The notes under the pieces: model-generated | The model's input: only the letters and a program-made list of their open reading frames with translations | What the model was told of the DNA's origin: nothing | Databases searched by the model: none | Position numbers and translations under genes: made by a program | Assembly: GCF_002224485.1 (NCBI RefSeq) | Contig: NZ_CP022463.1 | Location: 952,644 to 1,016,643, forward strand | Length of the DNA stretch: 64,000 nt | Origin: Sinomonas sp. R1AF57 | Lineage (GTDB): Bacteria > Actinomycetota > Actinomycetes > Actinomycetales > Micrococcaceae | Reading direction: 5' to 3' | Shown: piece after piece, positions 42,564-51,405 of the stretch | How the letters are laid out: every line of letters starts with the position of its first letter | Numbering within the stretch: the first letter of the stretch is position 1

Positions 42564-43072
42564 TAGTACGGATCGAGGGTCTCGGGCGCCACGCCGAGCA
42601 TGAGCGCGGTGTACTCGACGACGATGTCGTGGACGAGGTCCTGCAGCTCGGTGCGGGCGCCGGCCTCGGTCTCGACGACCCTCCGGTAGATCGTGATCCG
42701 CGGCGCGCGGCCCGCCCCGCCGGGAGTGTACTTGCCCTGGGGGACACGTCCCCCCTCCACGAGGATCTGCTCGAGGCCCGGCGGGATCTCCTCGACGGCG
42801 TACTCGACGCCCTCGAGCCTGGAGCCGTTGAGGTCCTGGAGCCGCTCCGCTGCGTCGAAGACCCAGTCCTCGAAGCGCTCGGCCCGCGTGCGCGACGCGG
42901 GGAGGACAGCGGGCAGGATCTCGCCTCTGAGCCCGCGGCCGTGCCGATTCCTCCGCCTCTCGCGGAAGCTCCTGCGGCCGCGGCCGCTCGGCTCGTCCGC
43001 GGCTGGGACGGCCCGGATGCGAAGGCTGCCGCCCTCGGCCCCGGAGCCGTGGGCCAATGAACGATCCTGCAT
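42551..43072 (-). CDS. Zincin-like metallopeptidase family protein, active site degenerate
   Basis: A 173-aa protein matching the actinobacterial relatives of DUF1025/PF06262 (Rv3259-like by position). Where the family has HExxH it reads LVHDIVVEYTALMLGV, lacking the usual second His, so peptidase activity is doubtful. The N-terminal 50 residues are basic and probably unstructured (RSFRERRRNRHGR). The start ATG 43070-43072 follows minus-strand TAGAGT by 6 nt, a leaderless arrangement. It is divergent from the DUF3499 gene, as in mycobacteria. Confidence 0.78.
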   Translation of the reverse strand: MQDRSLAHGSGAEGGSLRIRAVPAADEPSGRGRRSFRERRRNRHGRGLRGEILPAVLPASRTRAERFEDWVFDAAERLQDLNGSRLEGVEYAVEEIPPGLEQILVEGGRVPQGKYTPGGAGRAPRITIYRRVVETEAGARTELQDLVHDIVVEYTALMLGVAPETLDPYYRGY

Positions 43073-43078
43073 ACATCG

Positions 43079-43084
43079 ACTCTA
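43079..43084 (-). promoter_or_regulatory. -10 element, leaderless start of the zincin-like gene
   Basis: Minus strand TAGAGT, six bases, then ATG 43072. A divergent TATGGT hexamer (43172-43177) precedes DUF3499 by 8 nt. Confidence 0.6.
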
Positions 43085-43185
43085 GTCGCCGTCGCCCCGG
43101 CGGGCGAGCCGGACGGGCGGCACACGCCCGGGCCGCGGGGTTCAATGCCCGCTTCAGCCGGAGTGCGGGAGTATGGTTCTGTGCC

Positions 43186-43572
43186 GTGGGTCCACTACGC
43201 CATTGTTCTCGATCGGCTTGCCGCCAGGCCGCGGTGGCCACGCTCACGTACGTCTACGCCGAGTCGACGGCGGTCCTGGGTCCGCTGGCGACCTTCGCCG
43301 AGCCCCACAGCTACGACCTGTGCTCTGAGCATGCCGCCCGGCTCACAGTGCCGCGCGGCTGGGAGGTCCTGCGGCTTGCCCTTCCTCCGGCGCCCCCGCG
43401 CAGCCCCGACGACATCCTCGCCATAGCCGACGCCGTGCGCGAGGAGGACGAGCCAGTCCCCACGGAACAGCCTGACTCCTCGGACCGGCCTCCGCGCGCC
43501 CCGCTCGAGGCCCCGGCCGGCGCCGAAGCCGTCGTGCGGCGTCATCTGCGGCTGCTCCGCGAACCCTTCTAG
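43186..43572 (+). CDS. DUF3499 family protein
   Basis: A 128-aa protein opening VGPLRHCSRSACRQAAVATLTYVYA-like, with Cys residues in HCSRSAC and LCSEH that suggest a small zinc-binding fold, then a conserved RLTVPRGWEVLRL. The last 50 residues are Pro/Glu-rich. DUF3499 is restricted to actinobacteria and has no known function. GTG 43186 gives the family N-terminus; TATGGT 8 nt upstream suggests a very short or absent leader. Confidence 0.8.
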   Translation: MGPLRHCSRSACRQAAVATLTYVYAESTAVLGPLATFAEPHSYDLCSEHAARLTVPRGWEVLRLALPPAPPRSPDDILAIADAVREEDEPVPTEQPDSSDRPPRAPLEAPAGAEAVVRRHLRLLREPF

Positions 43573-43626
43573 TCCCGCCCCCTGAGGAAGCAGTCGCCGC
43601 CGCTCTGCGCGCCGCGCGCATGTCTG

Positions 43627-43632
43627 TAGGCT
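43627..43632 (+). promoter_or_regulatory. -10 element, leaderless start of the Trm112 gene
   Basis: TAGGCT, seven bases, then ATG 43640; no ribosome binding site. It should also drive ahcY. Confidence 0.6.
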
Positions 43633-43639
43633 AGTGGGC

Positions 43640-43873
43640 ATGCCGAACCTCAGCCCGTCGCTGCTCGCCGTCCTCCGGTGCCCCGTCACGGGGTCCGCCC
43701 TTGTCCAGGACGGTGACTCGCTCGTGGCCACGACGCGGGCCAAGGACGGCACGACCCCCCGCTACGCGATCGAGGACGGGATTCCCGTCCTCCTCGCCCC
43801 CGAGCACACGCAGGCCGGGGCCGCCCCGGGCGACCAGCACGAATCCAGCACCGCACAGGAGCAGCACGCATGA
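43640..43873 (+). CDS. Trm112 family protein
   Basis: A 77-aa protein with [14 protein letters not shown] near the start and [15 protein letters not shown], the Trm112/YcaR fold. In eukaryotes and archaea Trm112 activates methyltransferases; the bacterial role is less clear. Only one Cys (RCP) of the zinc knuckle remains. Its stop overlaps the ahcY start as ATGA (43870-43873). A partner role beside S-adenosylhomocysteine removal fits methylation chemistry but is inference. Confidence 0.85.
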   Translation: MPNLSPSLLAVLRCPVTGSALVQDGDSLVATTRAKDGTTPRYAIEDGIPVLLAPEHTQAGAAPGDQHESSTAQEQHA

Positions 43874-45375
43874 CCCTCGAGTACAAGGTTGCCGACATCT
43901 CCCTCCATGAGGCGGGCCGGCACCAGATCCGCCTCGCCGAGCACGAGATGCCCGGCCTCATGGCCCTGCGCGAGGAGTTCGGCGCGTCCCAGCCGCTGGC
44001 AGGGGCCCGCATTGCAGGGTCACTCCACATGACGGTCCAGACGGCTGTGCTCATCGAGACGCTCGTCGCTCTCGGCGCGGAGGTCCGCTGGGCGTCGTGC
44101 AACATCTTCTCCACCCAGGACGAGGCGGCGGCCGCCGTCGTCGTGGGCGCCGGAACCGCCGAGGATCCCCAGGGCGTGCCCGTCTTCGCCTGGAAGGGGG
44201 AGACGCTCGAGGAGTACTGGTGGACCGCCGAGCAGATCCTCACCTGGCCCGGTGCCGACACCGATCCGGCCCTCGGCCCGAACATGATCCTCGACGACGG
44301 CGGCGACGCCACGCTCCTGGTCCACAAAGGCGTCGAGCTCGAGGCCGCCGGGGCGGTCCCCGAGGCGACCGACGAGGACCCCGAGGAGTACCGCATCATC
44401 CTCGATGTCCTCCGGGCGGGGCAGGCCCGCGACCCGCAGAAGTGGACCCGCATCGCCGCAGGCATCAAGGGCGTGAGCGAGGAGACGACCACGGGCGTCC
44501 ACCGCCTCTACCAGCTCGCCGAGCAGGGCAGGCTCCTCTTCCCGGCGATCAACGTCAACGACGCCGTGACCAAGAGCAAGTTCGACAACAAGTACGGGAT
44601 CCGCCATTCCCTCCCGGACGGCATCAACCGGGCGACGGACGTCCTGATGGGCGGCAAGGTCGCCGTCGTGTGCGGCTACGGCGACGTCGGCAAGGGGGCC
44701 GCGGAGGCGCTGCGCGGGCAGGGCGCGCGCGTCATCATCACCGAGATCGACCCGATCTGCGCCCTCCAGGCCGCCATGGACGGCTACCAGGTGGCGCGGC
44801 TCGAGTCGGTCCTGGACCAGGGCGACATCTTCATCACGACCACCGGCGGCAAGGACATCATCCTCGCCGAGCACATGGCCGGGATGAAGGACAAGGCCAT
44901 CGTCGGCAACGTGGGCCACTTCGACAACGAGATCGACATGGCGGGCCTCGCCAAGGTGCCAGGGGTCCGCAAGGTCGAGATCAAGCCCCAGGTCCACGAA
45001 TGGGTCTTCCCCGCCTCGAGCGGCCCCAACGGTGCCGCGCCGGAACACTCGGTCATCGTGCTCTCGGAGGGACGACTGCTGAACCTCGGCAACGCGACCG
45101 GCCACCCCTCGTTCGTGATGAGCAACTCGTTCGCGAACCAGACGATCGCCCAGATCGAGCTGTGGACGAAGCGCGACCGCTCCGAGGACGGCCAGGACTC
45201 GGCGCGCGAGTACGAGAACCGGGTCTACGTCCTGCCGAAGATCCTCGACGAGAAGGTCGCCCGCCTCCACCTGGCGGCGCTCGGAGTCGAGCTCACGGAG
45301 CTGAGCAAGGACCAGGCGGAGTACCTCGGCCTGGACGTCGCCGGCCCCTACAAGGCGGACCACTACCGCTACTGA
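43870..45375 (+). CDS. ahcY: Adenosylhomocysteinase
   Basis: A 501-aa NAD-dependent enzyme hydrolysing S-adenosylhomocysteine to adenosine and homocysteine, relieving product inhibition of methyltransferases. It shows [29 protein letters not shown], the NAD-binding [21 protein letters not shown] and the C-terminal [10 protein letters not shown] with the Lys and Tyr that reach the neighbouring subunit. An insert around residues 150-190 (the longer plant/actinobacterial form) is present. A strong hairpin follows. Confidence 0.96.
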   Translation: MTLEYKVADISLHEAGRHQIRLAEHEMPGLMALREEFGASQPLAGARIAGSLHMTVQTAVLIETLVALGAEVRWASCNIFSTQDEAAAAVVVGAGTAEDPQGVPVFAWKGETLEEYWWTAEQILTWPGADTDPALGPNMILDDGGDATLLVHKGVELEAAGAVPEATDEDPEEYRIILDVLRAGQARDPQKWTRIAAGIKGVSEETTTGVHRLYQLAEQGRLLFPAINVNDAVTKSKFDNKYGIRHSLPDGINRATDVLMGGKVAVVCGYGDVGKGAAEALRGQGARVIITEIDPICALQAAMDGYQVARLESVLDQGDIFITTTGGKDIILAEHMAGMKDKAIVGNVGHFDNEIDMAGLAKVPGVRKVEIKPQVHEWVFPASSGPNGAAPEHSVIVLSEGRLLNLGNATGHPSFVMSNSFANQTIAQIELWTKRDRSEDGQDSAREYENRVYVLPKILDEKVARLHLAALGVELTELSKDQAEYLGLDVAGPYKADHYRY

Positions 45376-45402
45376 GGCGCCTGGAGAGGCGTCGCCGCCG
45401 CG

Positions 45403-45442
45403 CCCCGGTCACCCCCGGCCTCTGCCCGGGGGGTGACCGGGG
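45403..45442 (+). terminator. Terminator hairpin after ahcY
   Basis: Perfect 14-bp arms (CCCCGGTCACCCCC and complement) enclose a 12-nt loop, 27 nt after the ahcY stop. Confidence 0.85.
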
Positions 45443-45459
45443 CGTACGTCCCTCTGGCG

Positions 45460-45465
45460 TACCCT
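45460..45465 (+). promoter_or_regulatory. Putative -10 of the L,D-transpeptidase gene
   Basis: TACCCT lies 32 nt before GTG 45498. The leader of about 26 nt contains AAGGGGGA. Confidence 0.45.
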
Positions 45466-45497
45466 TGAACGAAGGCCAGACGAAGGGGGACTCACCT

Positions 45498-46730
45498 GTG
45501 GCGGAACGCAGGAAACTGGGACGGGGGTCCAAAGCGGCCCTTGCAGGCATTCTCGTGGTCGGTGTCCTGGGCGGTGCGGCCGGGATAGCCATCGCCCAGC
45601 CGTGGACGCAGCAGGCCCCGGCGTCGGAGGCCGGAACGCCCCTGCGCACCCAGCCCGGGCTCGTAACCCCGGTCGTCAAGCCGCTGGAACTGGGAGTCAC
45701 CCCCACCGACGGTGCCACCGAGGTGAACCCGGCGATGAGCCCGCAGGTCAAGGCGGTCAACGGCCGGGTCGTGTCCGTGCACCTCGCGGACGCCAAGGGC
45801 GTCGAGGTCAAGGGGTCAGTGAGCGCCGACGGCGTGACCTGGACTGCGCAGGACCCGCTCGCGTTCAACATGGCGTACACCTACGAGTTCACGCTCGCAG
45901 ACGGGGCCGGACGCGAGACGACGAAGAAGCAGACCTTCCACACCGTCACAGCGGCCAACGAGGCCGACGCCGCGGTCTTCCCCCGCAACGGCTCCACGGT
46001 GGGCACGGGGCAGCCGATCCAGATCACCTTCAGCGAGCCGGTGACCAACAAGGATGCCGTCGAGAAGGCCGTCGCCATCACCTCGACCTCGAACCAGGAT
46101 GTCAGGTGGCACTGGTACAGCGACAAGATGGCGCGCATCCGCCCTGCGACCTTCTGGGCCCCGAACACCAAGGTCACCCTCGCCCTCAAGCTCTTCGGAG
46201 TCGACTTCGGCAAGGGCATGATCGGCAACTTCAACGCCGACGTCAGCTTCACCACCGGACCCAGCAGGCTCGCAGTCGTGGACGACACGACGAAGACGAT
46301 GCAGGTCTTCCTCGACGGCCAGCACGTGAAGACCTTCCCGGTGACCCTCGGGGACGCCGGGTGGCTCTCGCCGACCGGGTACGCCGTGATCATGGAGCAG
46401 GAGCGGTACTCGCACTTCAACGCGGGCAGCATCGGCCTCAAGCCGGGGGACAAGGGGTACTACCCGCCCCTGACGGTCGAGCACGCGAACAGGCTCACGA
46501 ACTCGGGGGTCTATGTCCACCAGGCCCTCCCGTCCGCGATTCCGTACATCGGCAACACGAACGTCTCCCACGGCTGCGTGGGGCTCCTGCCGGACGACGC
46601 GGCCTGGTTCTTCAACACCTTCAAGCCCGGAGACATCGTGCAGACCCTCAACACGGGTGCGCCCCCGATCGAGCCGCTCGAGGGCTGGGGCGACTGGAAC
46701 ATGGACTGGGCCACATACGCCAAGCACTGA
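45498..46730 (+). CDS. L,D-transpeptidase with Ig-like domains
   Basis: A 410-aa exported protein. An N-terminal anchor (KAALAGILVVGVLGGAAGIAIA, about 10-31) is followed by two Ig-like modules (about 60-250), then a YkuD domain with the catalytic SHGCVGL: His358 and Cys360. TKTMQVFLDGQHVKTFPVTLG starts the domain. The architecture is that of mycobacterial LdtMt2, which makes 3-3 peptidoglycan cross-links and resists many beta-lactams. GTG 45498 has AAGGGGGA 8 nt upstream. Confidence 0.9.
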   Translation: MAERRKLGRGSKAALAGILVVGVLGGAAGIAIAQPWTQQAPASEAGTPLRTQPGLVTPVVKPLELGVTPTDGATEVNPAMSPQVKAVNGRVVSVHLADAKGVEVKGSVSADGVTWTAQDPLAFNMAYTYEFTLADGAGRETTKKQTFHTVTAANEADAAVFPRNGSTVGTGQPIQITFSEPVTNKDAVEKAVAITSTSNQDVRWHWYSDKMARIRPATFWAPNTKVTLALKLFGVDFGKGMIGNFNADVSFTTGPSRLAVVDDTTKTMQVFLDGQHVKTFPVTLGDAGWLSPTGYAVIMEQERYSHFNAGSIGLKPGDKGYYPPLTVEHANRLTNSGVYVHQALPSAIPYIGNTNVSHGCVGLLPDDAAWFFNTFKPGDIVQTLNTGAPPIEPLEGWGDWNMDWATYAKH

Positions 46731-46880
46731 GCCACGCGCTGACCCACCGGCCGGGCCCCCTGCAGACGGCGGGTAACGCTTCGGCCACACGTCGATGACG
46801 CTGGCGGGTTGGGGCGGGGCAAGCCGGTACGGTGGGAGGCAGACCTTGCTGACTTGAGGCCCTTGCGGGGCCGCTACTGG

Positions 46881-47795
46881 ATGGTGGCTGTGTTGACCGA
46901 CAAGAGATCCGGATCCGAACCGGGGGCTGGCTTCGACGAGTCGAAGGACAGCGACGAGCCGGACTTCGCATGGATGAAGACGGACGACGGCGCCACAGCA
47001 GTCCCAGCGGAGCCGCACCCGACCGGTGCCCTCAACGTCCGGCCCCCGGAGGACGAGGTGCAGCGGCGCAAGGACCAGCGCGAAGCCGCCGCCCGGTCGA
47101 AGCCCGTGGGTCCCCGCATCGTCCAGGTCTTCATGGCGGTCCTCCTGCCGTTCCTGCTGCTCATCGCTGCCGTCCGCGCGGTCGCGAGCCCCCTGTTCCT
47201 CTGGGCGGAGTACTTCCGGCCCGGTTTCCCTGGGGACGGGTACGGCTTCACTCCGGACGACAGGCTCACGTACGGCTCCTACGCGGTGGACTACCTCGCG
47301 AACGTGGCCGGGCCGCGGTACCTGGGGGACCTGGTCTTCCCCAACGGGGACCGGCTGTTCACCAGCGGCGAGGTCAGCCACATGGCGGACGTGAAGCTGG
47401 TCGTCCTCTCGTCCTACGGGGCTGGGCTCGCGATCCTGATCTTCTTCGTCGTCGCGTTCATCGGGCTGCGCAGGACGCCGCGCGCCTTCGCCCGCGGCAT
47501 CTTCGCCGGCTCGCTCGTGACCGTCGGCCTCATCGGCGCCCTCGCCGTGGCCGCCGCGCTGGGCTGGCAGCAGTTCTTCACCGAGTTCCACCGGCTGTTC
47601 TTCGCCGACGGGACCTGGACCTTCCGCCTCGAGGACACGCTCATCCGGCTGTTCCCGGCGCAGTTCTGGATGGATGCCGCGATCACGATCGGCGTGCTCG
47701 TGCTGCTCGTGTCGGTCCTCATGGCGATCTTCTGCTGGCCCACGCCGAAGCGCCGCGAGGGCACCGCGGCCCACATGGAGGGTCAGGCCGAGTAG
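46881..47795 (+). CDS. TIGR01906 (DUF1461) integral membrane protein
   Basis: A 304-aa protein with an acidic, unstructured first 75 residues and four transmembrane helices near 80-105, 175-200, 210-235 and 260-285. YLANVAGPRYLGDL, LFTSGEVSHMADVK between helices 1 and 2 is the TIGR01906 signature. Function is unknown. ATG 46881 is a best guess: no ribosome binding site is obvious and GTG codons follow closely. A TACGGT hexamer at 46828 could be the -10. Its end overlaps the convergent ligase gene by 13 bp. Confidence 0.75.
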   Translation: MVAVLTDKRSGSEPGAGFDESKDSDEPDFAWMKTDDGATAVPAEPHPTGALNVRPPEDEVQRRKDQREAAARSKPVGPRIVQVFMAVLLPFLLLIAAVRAVASPLFLWAEYFRPGFPGDGYGFTPDDRLTYGSYAVDYLANVAGPRYLGDLVFPNGDRLFTSGEVSHMADVKLVVLSSYGAGLAILIFFVVAFIGLRRTPRAFARGIFAGSLVTVGLIGALAVAAALGWQQFFTEFHRLFFADGTWTFRLEDTLIRLFPAQFWMDAAITIGVLVLLVSVLMAIFCWPTPKRREGTAAHMEGQAE

Positions 47796-49648
47796 AGCCC
47801 CTCGATCTCGTCGCGGAACACCTCGGTGACCGGCTGGCGCTTGAGCTTGAGGGACGGGGTGAGGTCGCCGTCCTCGAGCGTCAGCTCGCGGGGGAGGATC
47901 ACGAACCTGCGGATCGACTCTGCGCGGGAGACCGTCTCGTTGGCCGCGTCGACCGCGGACTGCACCTCGGCGAGCACCTCCGGGTCGGTCCTGGCGTCCT
48001 CGAGGGTGAGCACGCGCCCGCGCCGGCGTGCCCACGCGGGGAGTTCATCGGCGTCGAGCGCCACGAGGGCGGCGACGTAGGGGCGTCCCTCGCCCACCAC
48101 GATGGTGTGCGCGACGAGCTCGCACTCGCGGACGGCCTCCTCCAGCGGGCCGGGAACCACGTTCTTCCCTCCCGCTGTCACGATGATCTCCTTAGTCCGT
48201 CCCGTGAGCGTGAGGAAGCCGTCGTCGTCGAGGGAACCCAGATCCCCCGTAGCGAAGAACCCGTCCTCGTGGAAGGCCGCGGCCTCGGGCGAGCCCGGGG
48301 ACGCCGAGCGGTACCCGCGGACGACGCCGATGCCCTTCACGAGGACCTCGCCGGCGTCCGAGATGCGGATCTCGGTGCCGGGCACGGGCCGGCCCACACT
48401 CCCGATCCGGGTCGCCTCCGGCGTGTTCACGGTGCACGGCGCGGTGGTCTCGGTCAGGCCGTAGCCCTCGAGCACGGTGAGCCCGGCCCCGCGGAAGAAG
48501 TGCGCGAGTCCCGGGCTCAGCGCGCTCGCACCGGAGACGATGGTGGAGACCTGCCCGCCGAAGGCCGCCCGCAGGCGCCCGTAGACGAGCCGCTCGAACA
48601 CCGCATGCCGGATCCGCAGCCGGCGCCCGGGACCCTCGCCGCCCCTCGCCTCCGCTTCGAGCGCCTCGGAGTACTCCCGGGCCGTGTGAGCCGCCCGCTC
48701 GAACAAGGACCCGCGCAGCCCGTTGGCCGCCTTGGCGTGCGCGGCGGCGTAGACCTTCTCGAAGACCCGCGGCACCGCGAGCAGGAAGGTCGGCCGGAAG
48801 GTGGCCAGGTCGCGCAGCAGGTTGGCCTGGCGCGAGTGCCCGACCACGACCCCGGCGGCGACGCACGTGACCTGCACGGCGCGGGCCAGGACGTGCGCGA
48901 GGGGGAGGAACATGAGCGTGCGGCTGCCGGGACCGACCACCGTCGGGAGGTGCGCGGCGAGGTTGACGGCGAGCAGGCACAGGTTGCCGTGGGTGACCTC
49001 GCAGCCCTTCGGCTGCCCGGTCGTGCCGGAGGTGTAGACGAGGGTCGCAAGCGTCTCGAGGTCGGCTGCGGTGCGGTGCCGCTCGAGCTCGGCGTCGCCC
49101 ACCCCGAGGCCCGGGCCGGCGAGGCTGCGCAGGGTGGCCCCTTCGCCGTCCTCCGTCATGACTGTCACGGGGAGCCAGGACTCGCCCAGGGCGGGGGAGG
49201 CCTCGATGGCCTCCTGCACGGACTCGGCGAGCTCGCGGCTTCCGGCGAAGACCCGCTTCGCCCCGGCGTCCTCGAGGATCCAGGCGATCTGGGACGGGGA
49301 GGACGTCTCGTAGATCGGGACGGGGACGCCACCGGCGTACCAGACGGCGAAGTCGACGAGCGCCCACTCGAAGCTCGACGGCGACATGATGGCCACGCGG
49401 TCGCCGATGTCGAGGCCGCTCGCGATGAGCCCCCGGGCGAGCGATCGGACCTGCTCGGCGAACTGCGCCGCAGTGACGTGCTCCCAGCCGGCAGCGGTGC
49501 GCCGGGAGAAGAGCTCGGCGTCCGGCGTCGCGGCCGCGCGGTCCTCCAGCAGGTCGGTCACGTTCGTGGCGGCGGGGAGGCTCGCCACGGCCTCTGCGGA
49601 CACCTCCGTACGGCTCCGGCGCTGTCCCGTTTCCGCGCTGCCTGCCAC
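47783..49648 (-). CDS. AMP-dependent long-chain acyl-CoA ligase (FadD15-like)
   Basis: A 621-aa enzyme of the long form. It has the P-loop YTSGTTGQPKGCEVTH near residue 210, LPLAHVLARAVQ, VSGASALSPGLAHFF, EGYGLTETTAP and GRTKEIIVTAGGKNV. The C-terminal segment SLKLKRQPV carries Lys residues. It lacks membrane segments. Activation of long-chain fatty acids is the family role. GTG 49648 is chosen because GAAAGGG lies 7 nt upstream. It follows the mannosyltransferase by 62 bp on the same strand; the frame stays open upstream, but that is shadow coding. Confidence 0.86.
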   Translation of the reverse strand: MAGSAETGQRRSRTEVSAEAVASLPAATNVTDLLEDRAAATPDAELFSRRTAAGWEHVTAAQFAEQVRSLARGLIASGLDIGDRVAIMSPSSFEWALVDFAVWYAGGVPVPIYETSSPSQIAWILEDAGAKRVFAGSRELAESVQEAIEASPALGESWLPVTVMTEDGEGATLRSLAGPGLGVGDAELERHRTAADLETLATLVYTSGTTGQPKGCEVTHGNLCLLAVNLAAHLPTVVGPGSRTLMFLPLAHVLARAVQVTCVAAGVVVGHSRQANLLRDLATFRPTFLLAVPRVFEKVYAAAHAKAANGLRGSLFERAAHTAREYSEALEAEARGGEGPGRRLRIRHAVFERLVYGRLRAAFGGQVSTIVSGASALSPGLAHFFRGAGLTVLEGYGLTETTAPCTVNTPEATRIGSVGRPVPGTEIRISDAGEVLVKGIGVVRGYRSASPGSPEAAAFHEDGFFATGDLGSLDDDGFLTLTGRTKEIIVTAGGKNVVPGPLEEAVRECELVAHTIVVGEGRPYVAALVALDADELPAWARRRGRVLTLEDARTDPEVLAEVQSAVDAANETVSRAESIRRFVILPRELTLEDGDLTPSLKLKRQPVTEVFRDEIEGLYSA

Positions 49649-49710
49649 GTCGTCACCCTTTCGTCCCGCGTGCTCCGCCTCATCCCCCGTGCCCATCCTG
49701 CCATCTGGCG

Positions 49711-51372
49711 CTACGTCCAGCTGGGCATCCACAGCCTGAGCCGCCATTCGATGTACGGGATGGGCTCCGCGGTCCAGATCGGCAGGAGGTAGGCCGAGAT
49801 GACCAGCGCCGCCAGCAGGTACACGCCGACTGCGAGGAAGCCGGCCTGGCGGCGCCACAGCGGGTCCGTTGGCCTGCCGAGGACGAGCCCCAGCCCGAAG
49901 GCCAGGGCGAGGATGAGGAACGGCTCGAAGGAGACGGCGTAGAAGGCGAACATGGTCCGGGTCGGGTAGAGGAACCACGGCAGGTAGCCAGCCGCGACTC
50001 CCGCGAGGATGGCCCCACCCCGCCAGTCGCGCCGTCCGGCCCAGAGCAGGGTCACGACGGCGAGCGCGACGACGGCGGTCCACCAAATCAGGGGATTGCC
50101 GACTGAGAGCACGGCGGAGGAGCAGTGCTCCACCCCGCACGTGTTCGCCGGCTCGGCATAGTAGAACGAGGTCGGGCGGCCCTGCACCAGCCAGCTCCAC
50201 GGGCTCGAGGCGTAGGGGTGCGGCGAGCTGAGCCCGTTGTGGAACGCGTAAGCCTCGAAGTGGTAGTGCGCGAGCGAGCGGAGCGAGTCCGGGATCCAGC
50301 TCCAGGAGGGATCCGGATGGTCCCTCGCCCAGGTGCGGTAGAAGCCGTTGTCCGAGAGGAACCAGCCCGTCCACGACGCGAGGTAGACCGCCGCTCCCAC
50401 GACGACGATGCTCACGGCGGCCAGCGGTGCATCGCGGACGACGGCGCCCGGCAGCCAGGCGCGGATTCCCGCCTTCCGCCGCGCTCCGGCGTCCCACAGC
50501 ACGGTCATGAGGCCGAAGGCGGCGACGAACGCGAGGGCGGACCACTTCACCCCGACGGCGAGCCCGAGGCACACGCCGGCGGCAATCCTCCACCACCGGA
50601 TGCCGAGCCAGGGGCCGGTGACGAGCGCTGTGGGCCTGAGCCGGCCGTCGGGTCCGACGAGGCGGCCCAGCCGGTCCGCGAGGCGCCGTCGGCCGTCGTC
50701 GCGGTCGATCAGGAGGGCGCAGAAGGCGGCGAGGAGCCAGAACGAGAGGAAGATGTCCAGGATCCCGGTGCGGGAGAGGACGATGTGGTGGCCGTCGATC
50801 GCCAGTAGCAGGCCGGCCGCCGCCGCGAGCGCGTGGGAGCGGAAGAGCCGGCGCGCGGCCCACGCCGTCATCACCACGGAGAGCACGCCCACCAGTGCCG
50901 CGCTGAAGCGCCAGCCGAACGAGCTCCCGGGGCCGAAGAGCGCCATCCCGAAGGCGATCATCCACTTGCCCACGGGCGGGTGGACCACGTACTCAGGGCC
51001 GTCCTGGAGGCCGCTCATGTCGCCACGGAGGAAGAGCGCGTTCGCGCTCTGGCTCCAGGAGCGCTCGACCCCGGAGACCAGGTAGGAGTAGGCGTCCTTG
51101 ACGTAGTAGGTCTCGTCGAACACGAGGGCGTGCGGGCGGTCGAGCTGCCAGAAGCGCAGGAGGGCGGCGATGAGGCCCACCGCGAGGGGGATCGTCCAGG
51201 TCAGCAGCCGGTCACGTGCCGACCGTTCGCGCCAGGCGGGCCGGGCTCCCAGGAGCCGCTGCCTGAGGGCCTCCGCAGTGCCGAGGGCCGCGTCCTGCAC
51301 GGGGTCGACGATCCGCCGCCGGGGCGTGTTCCAGCCGCGGACCGGCGGGCGGGTCTGGGTCGGGGAGGTCAT
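49711..51372 (-). CDS. Dolichyl-phosphate-mannose-protein mannosyltransferase (GT39)
   Basis: A 553-aa membrane protein with about ten transmembrane helices. The family's acidic active-site loop is FDETYYVKDAYSYL near residue 85, and GDMSGLQDGPEYVVHPPVGKW follows in the first extracellular loop. The C-terminal PMT_4TMC part ends with IPYIEWRLRLWMPSWT. It O-mannosylates exported proteins using polyprenyl-phosphate mannose. Several secreted Pro/Thr-rich proteins in this window would be plausible targets. ATG 51370-51372 has a TAGCAT hexamer 8 nt upstream. Confidence 0.88.
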   Translation of the reverse strand: MTSPTQTRPPVRGWNTPRRRIVDPVQDAALGTAEALRQRLLGARPAWRERSARDRLLTWTIPLAVGLIAALLRFWQLDRPHALVFDETYYVKDAYSYLVSGVERSWSQSANALFLRGDMSGLQDGPEYVVHPPVGKWMIAFGMALFGPGSSFGWRFSAALVGVLSVVMTAWAARRLFRSHALAAAAGLLLAIDGHHIVLSRTGILDIFLSFWLLAAFCALLIDRDDGRRRLADRLGRLVGPDGRLRPTALVTGPWLGIRWWRIAAGVCLGLAVGVKWSALAFVAAFGLMTVLWDAGARRKAGIRAWLPGAVVRDAPLAAVSIVVVGAAVYLASWTGWFLSDNGFYRTWARDHPDPSWSWIPDSLRSLAHYHFEAYAFHNGLSSPHPYASSPWSWLVQGRPTSFYYAEPANTCGVEHCSSAVLSVGNPLIWWTAVVALAVVTLLWAGRRDWRGGAILAGVAAGYLPWFLYPTRTMFAFYAVSFEPFLILALAFGLGLVLGRPTDPLWRRQAGFLAVGVYLLAALVISAYLLPIWTAEPIPYIEWRLRLWMPSWT

Positions 51373-51380
51373 CCTGCCCC

Positions 51381-51398
51381 ATGCTACCGGCGTAGGCT
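51381..51398. promoter_or_regulatory. Back-to-back -10 elements for the mannosyltransferase and rsmI
   Basis: Minus-strand TAGCAT (51381-51386) and plus-strand TAGGCT (51393-51398) are separated by 6 bp. The first lies 8 nt before ATG 51372, the second 7 nt before GTG 51406, so the two footprints overlap fully. Confidence 0.6.
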
Positions 51399-51405
51399 GG
51401 GCCCC

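Noticed and set aside
44097-46730. Apparent extension of the L,D-transpeptidase through ahcY
   Set aside because: The extension is out-of-frame ahcY and crosses its terminator; the protein starts at GTG 45498.
47783-50965. Apparent fusion of acyl-CoA ligase with upstream sequence (1060 codons)
   Set aside because: The upstream part runs in the wrong frame through the mannosyltransferase gene; GTG 49648 has a good ribosome binding site.
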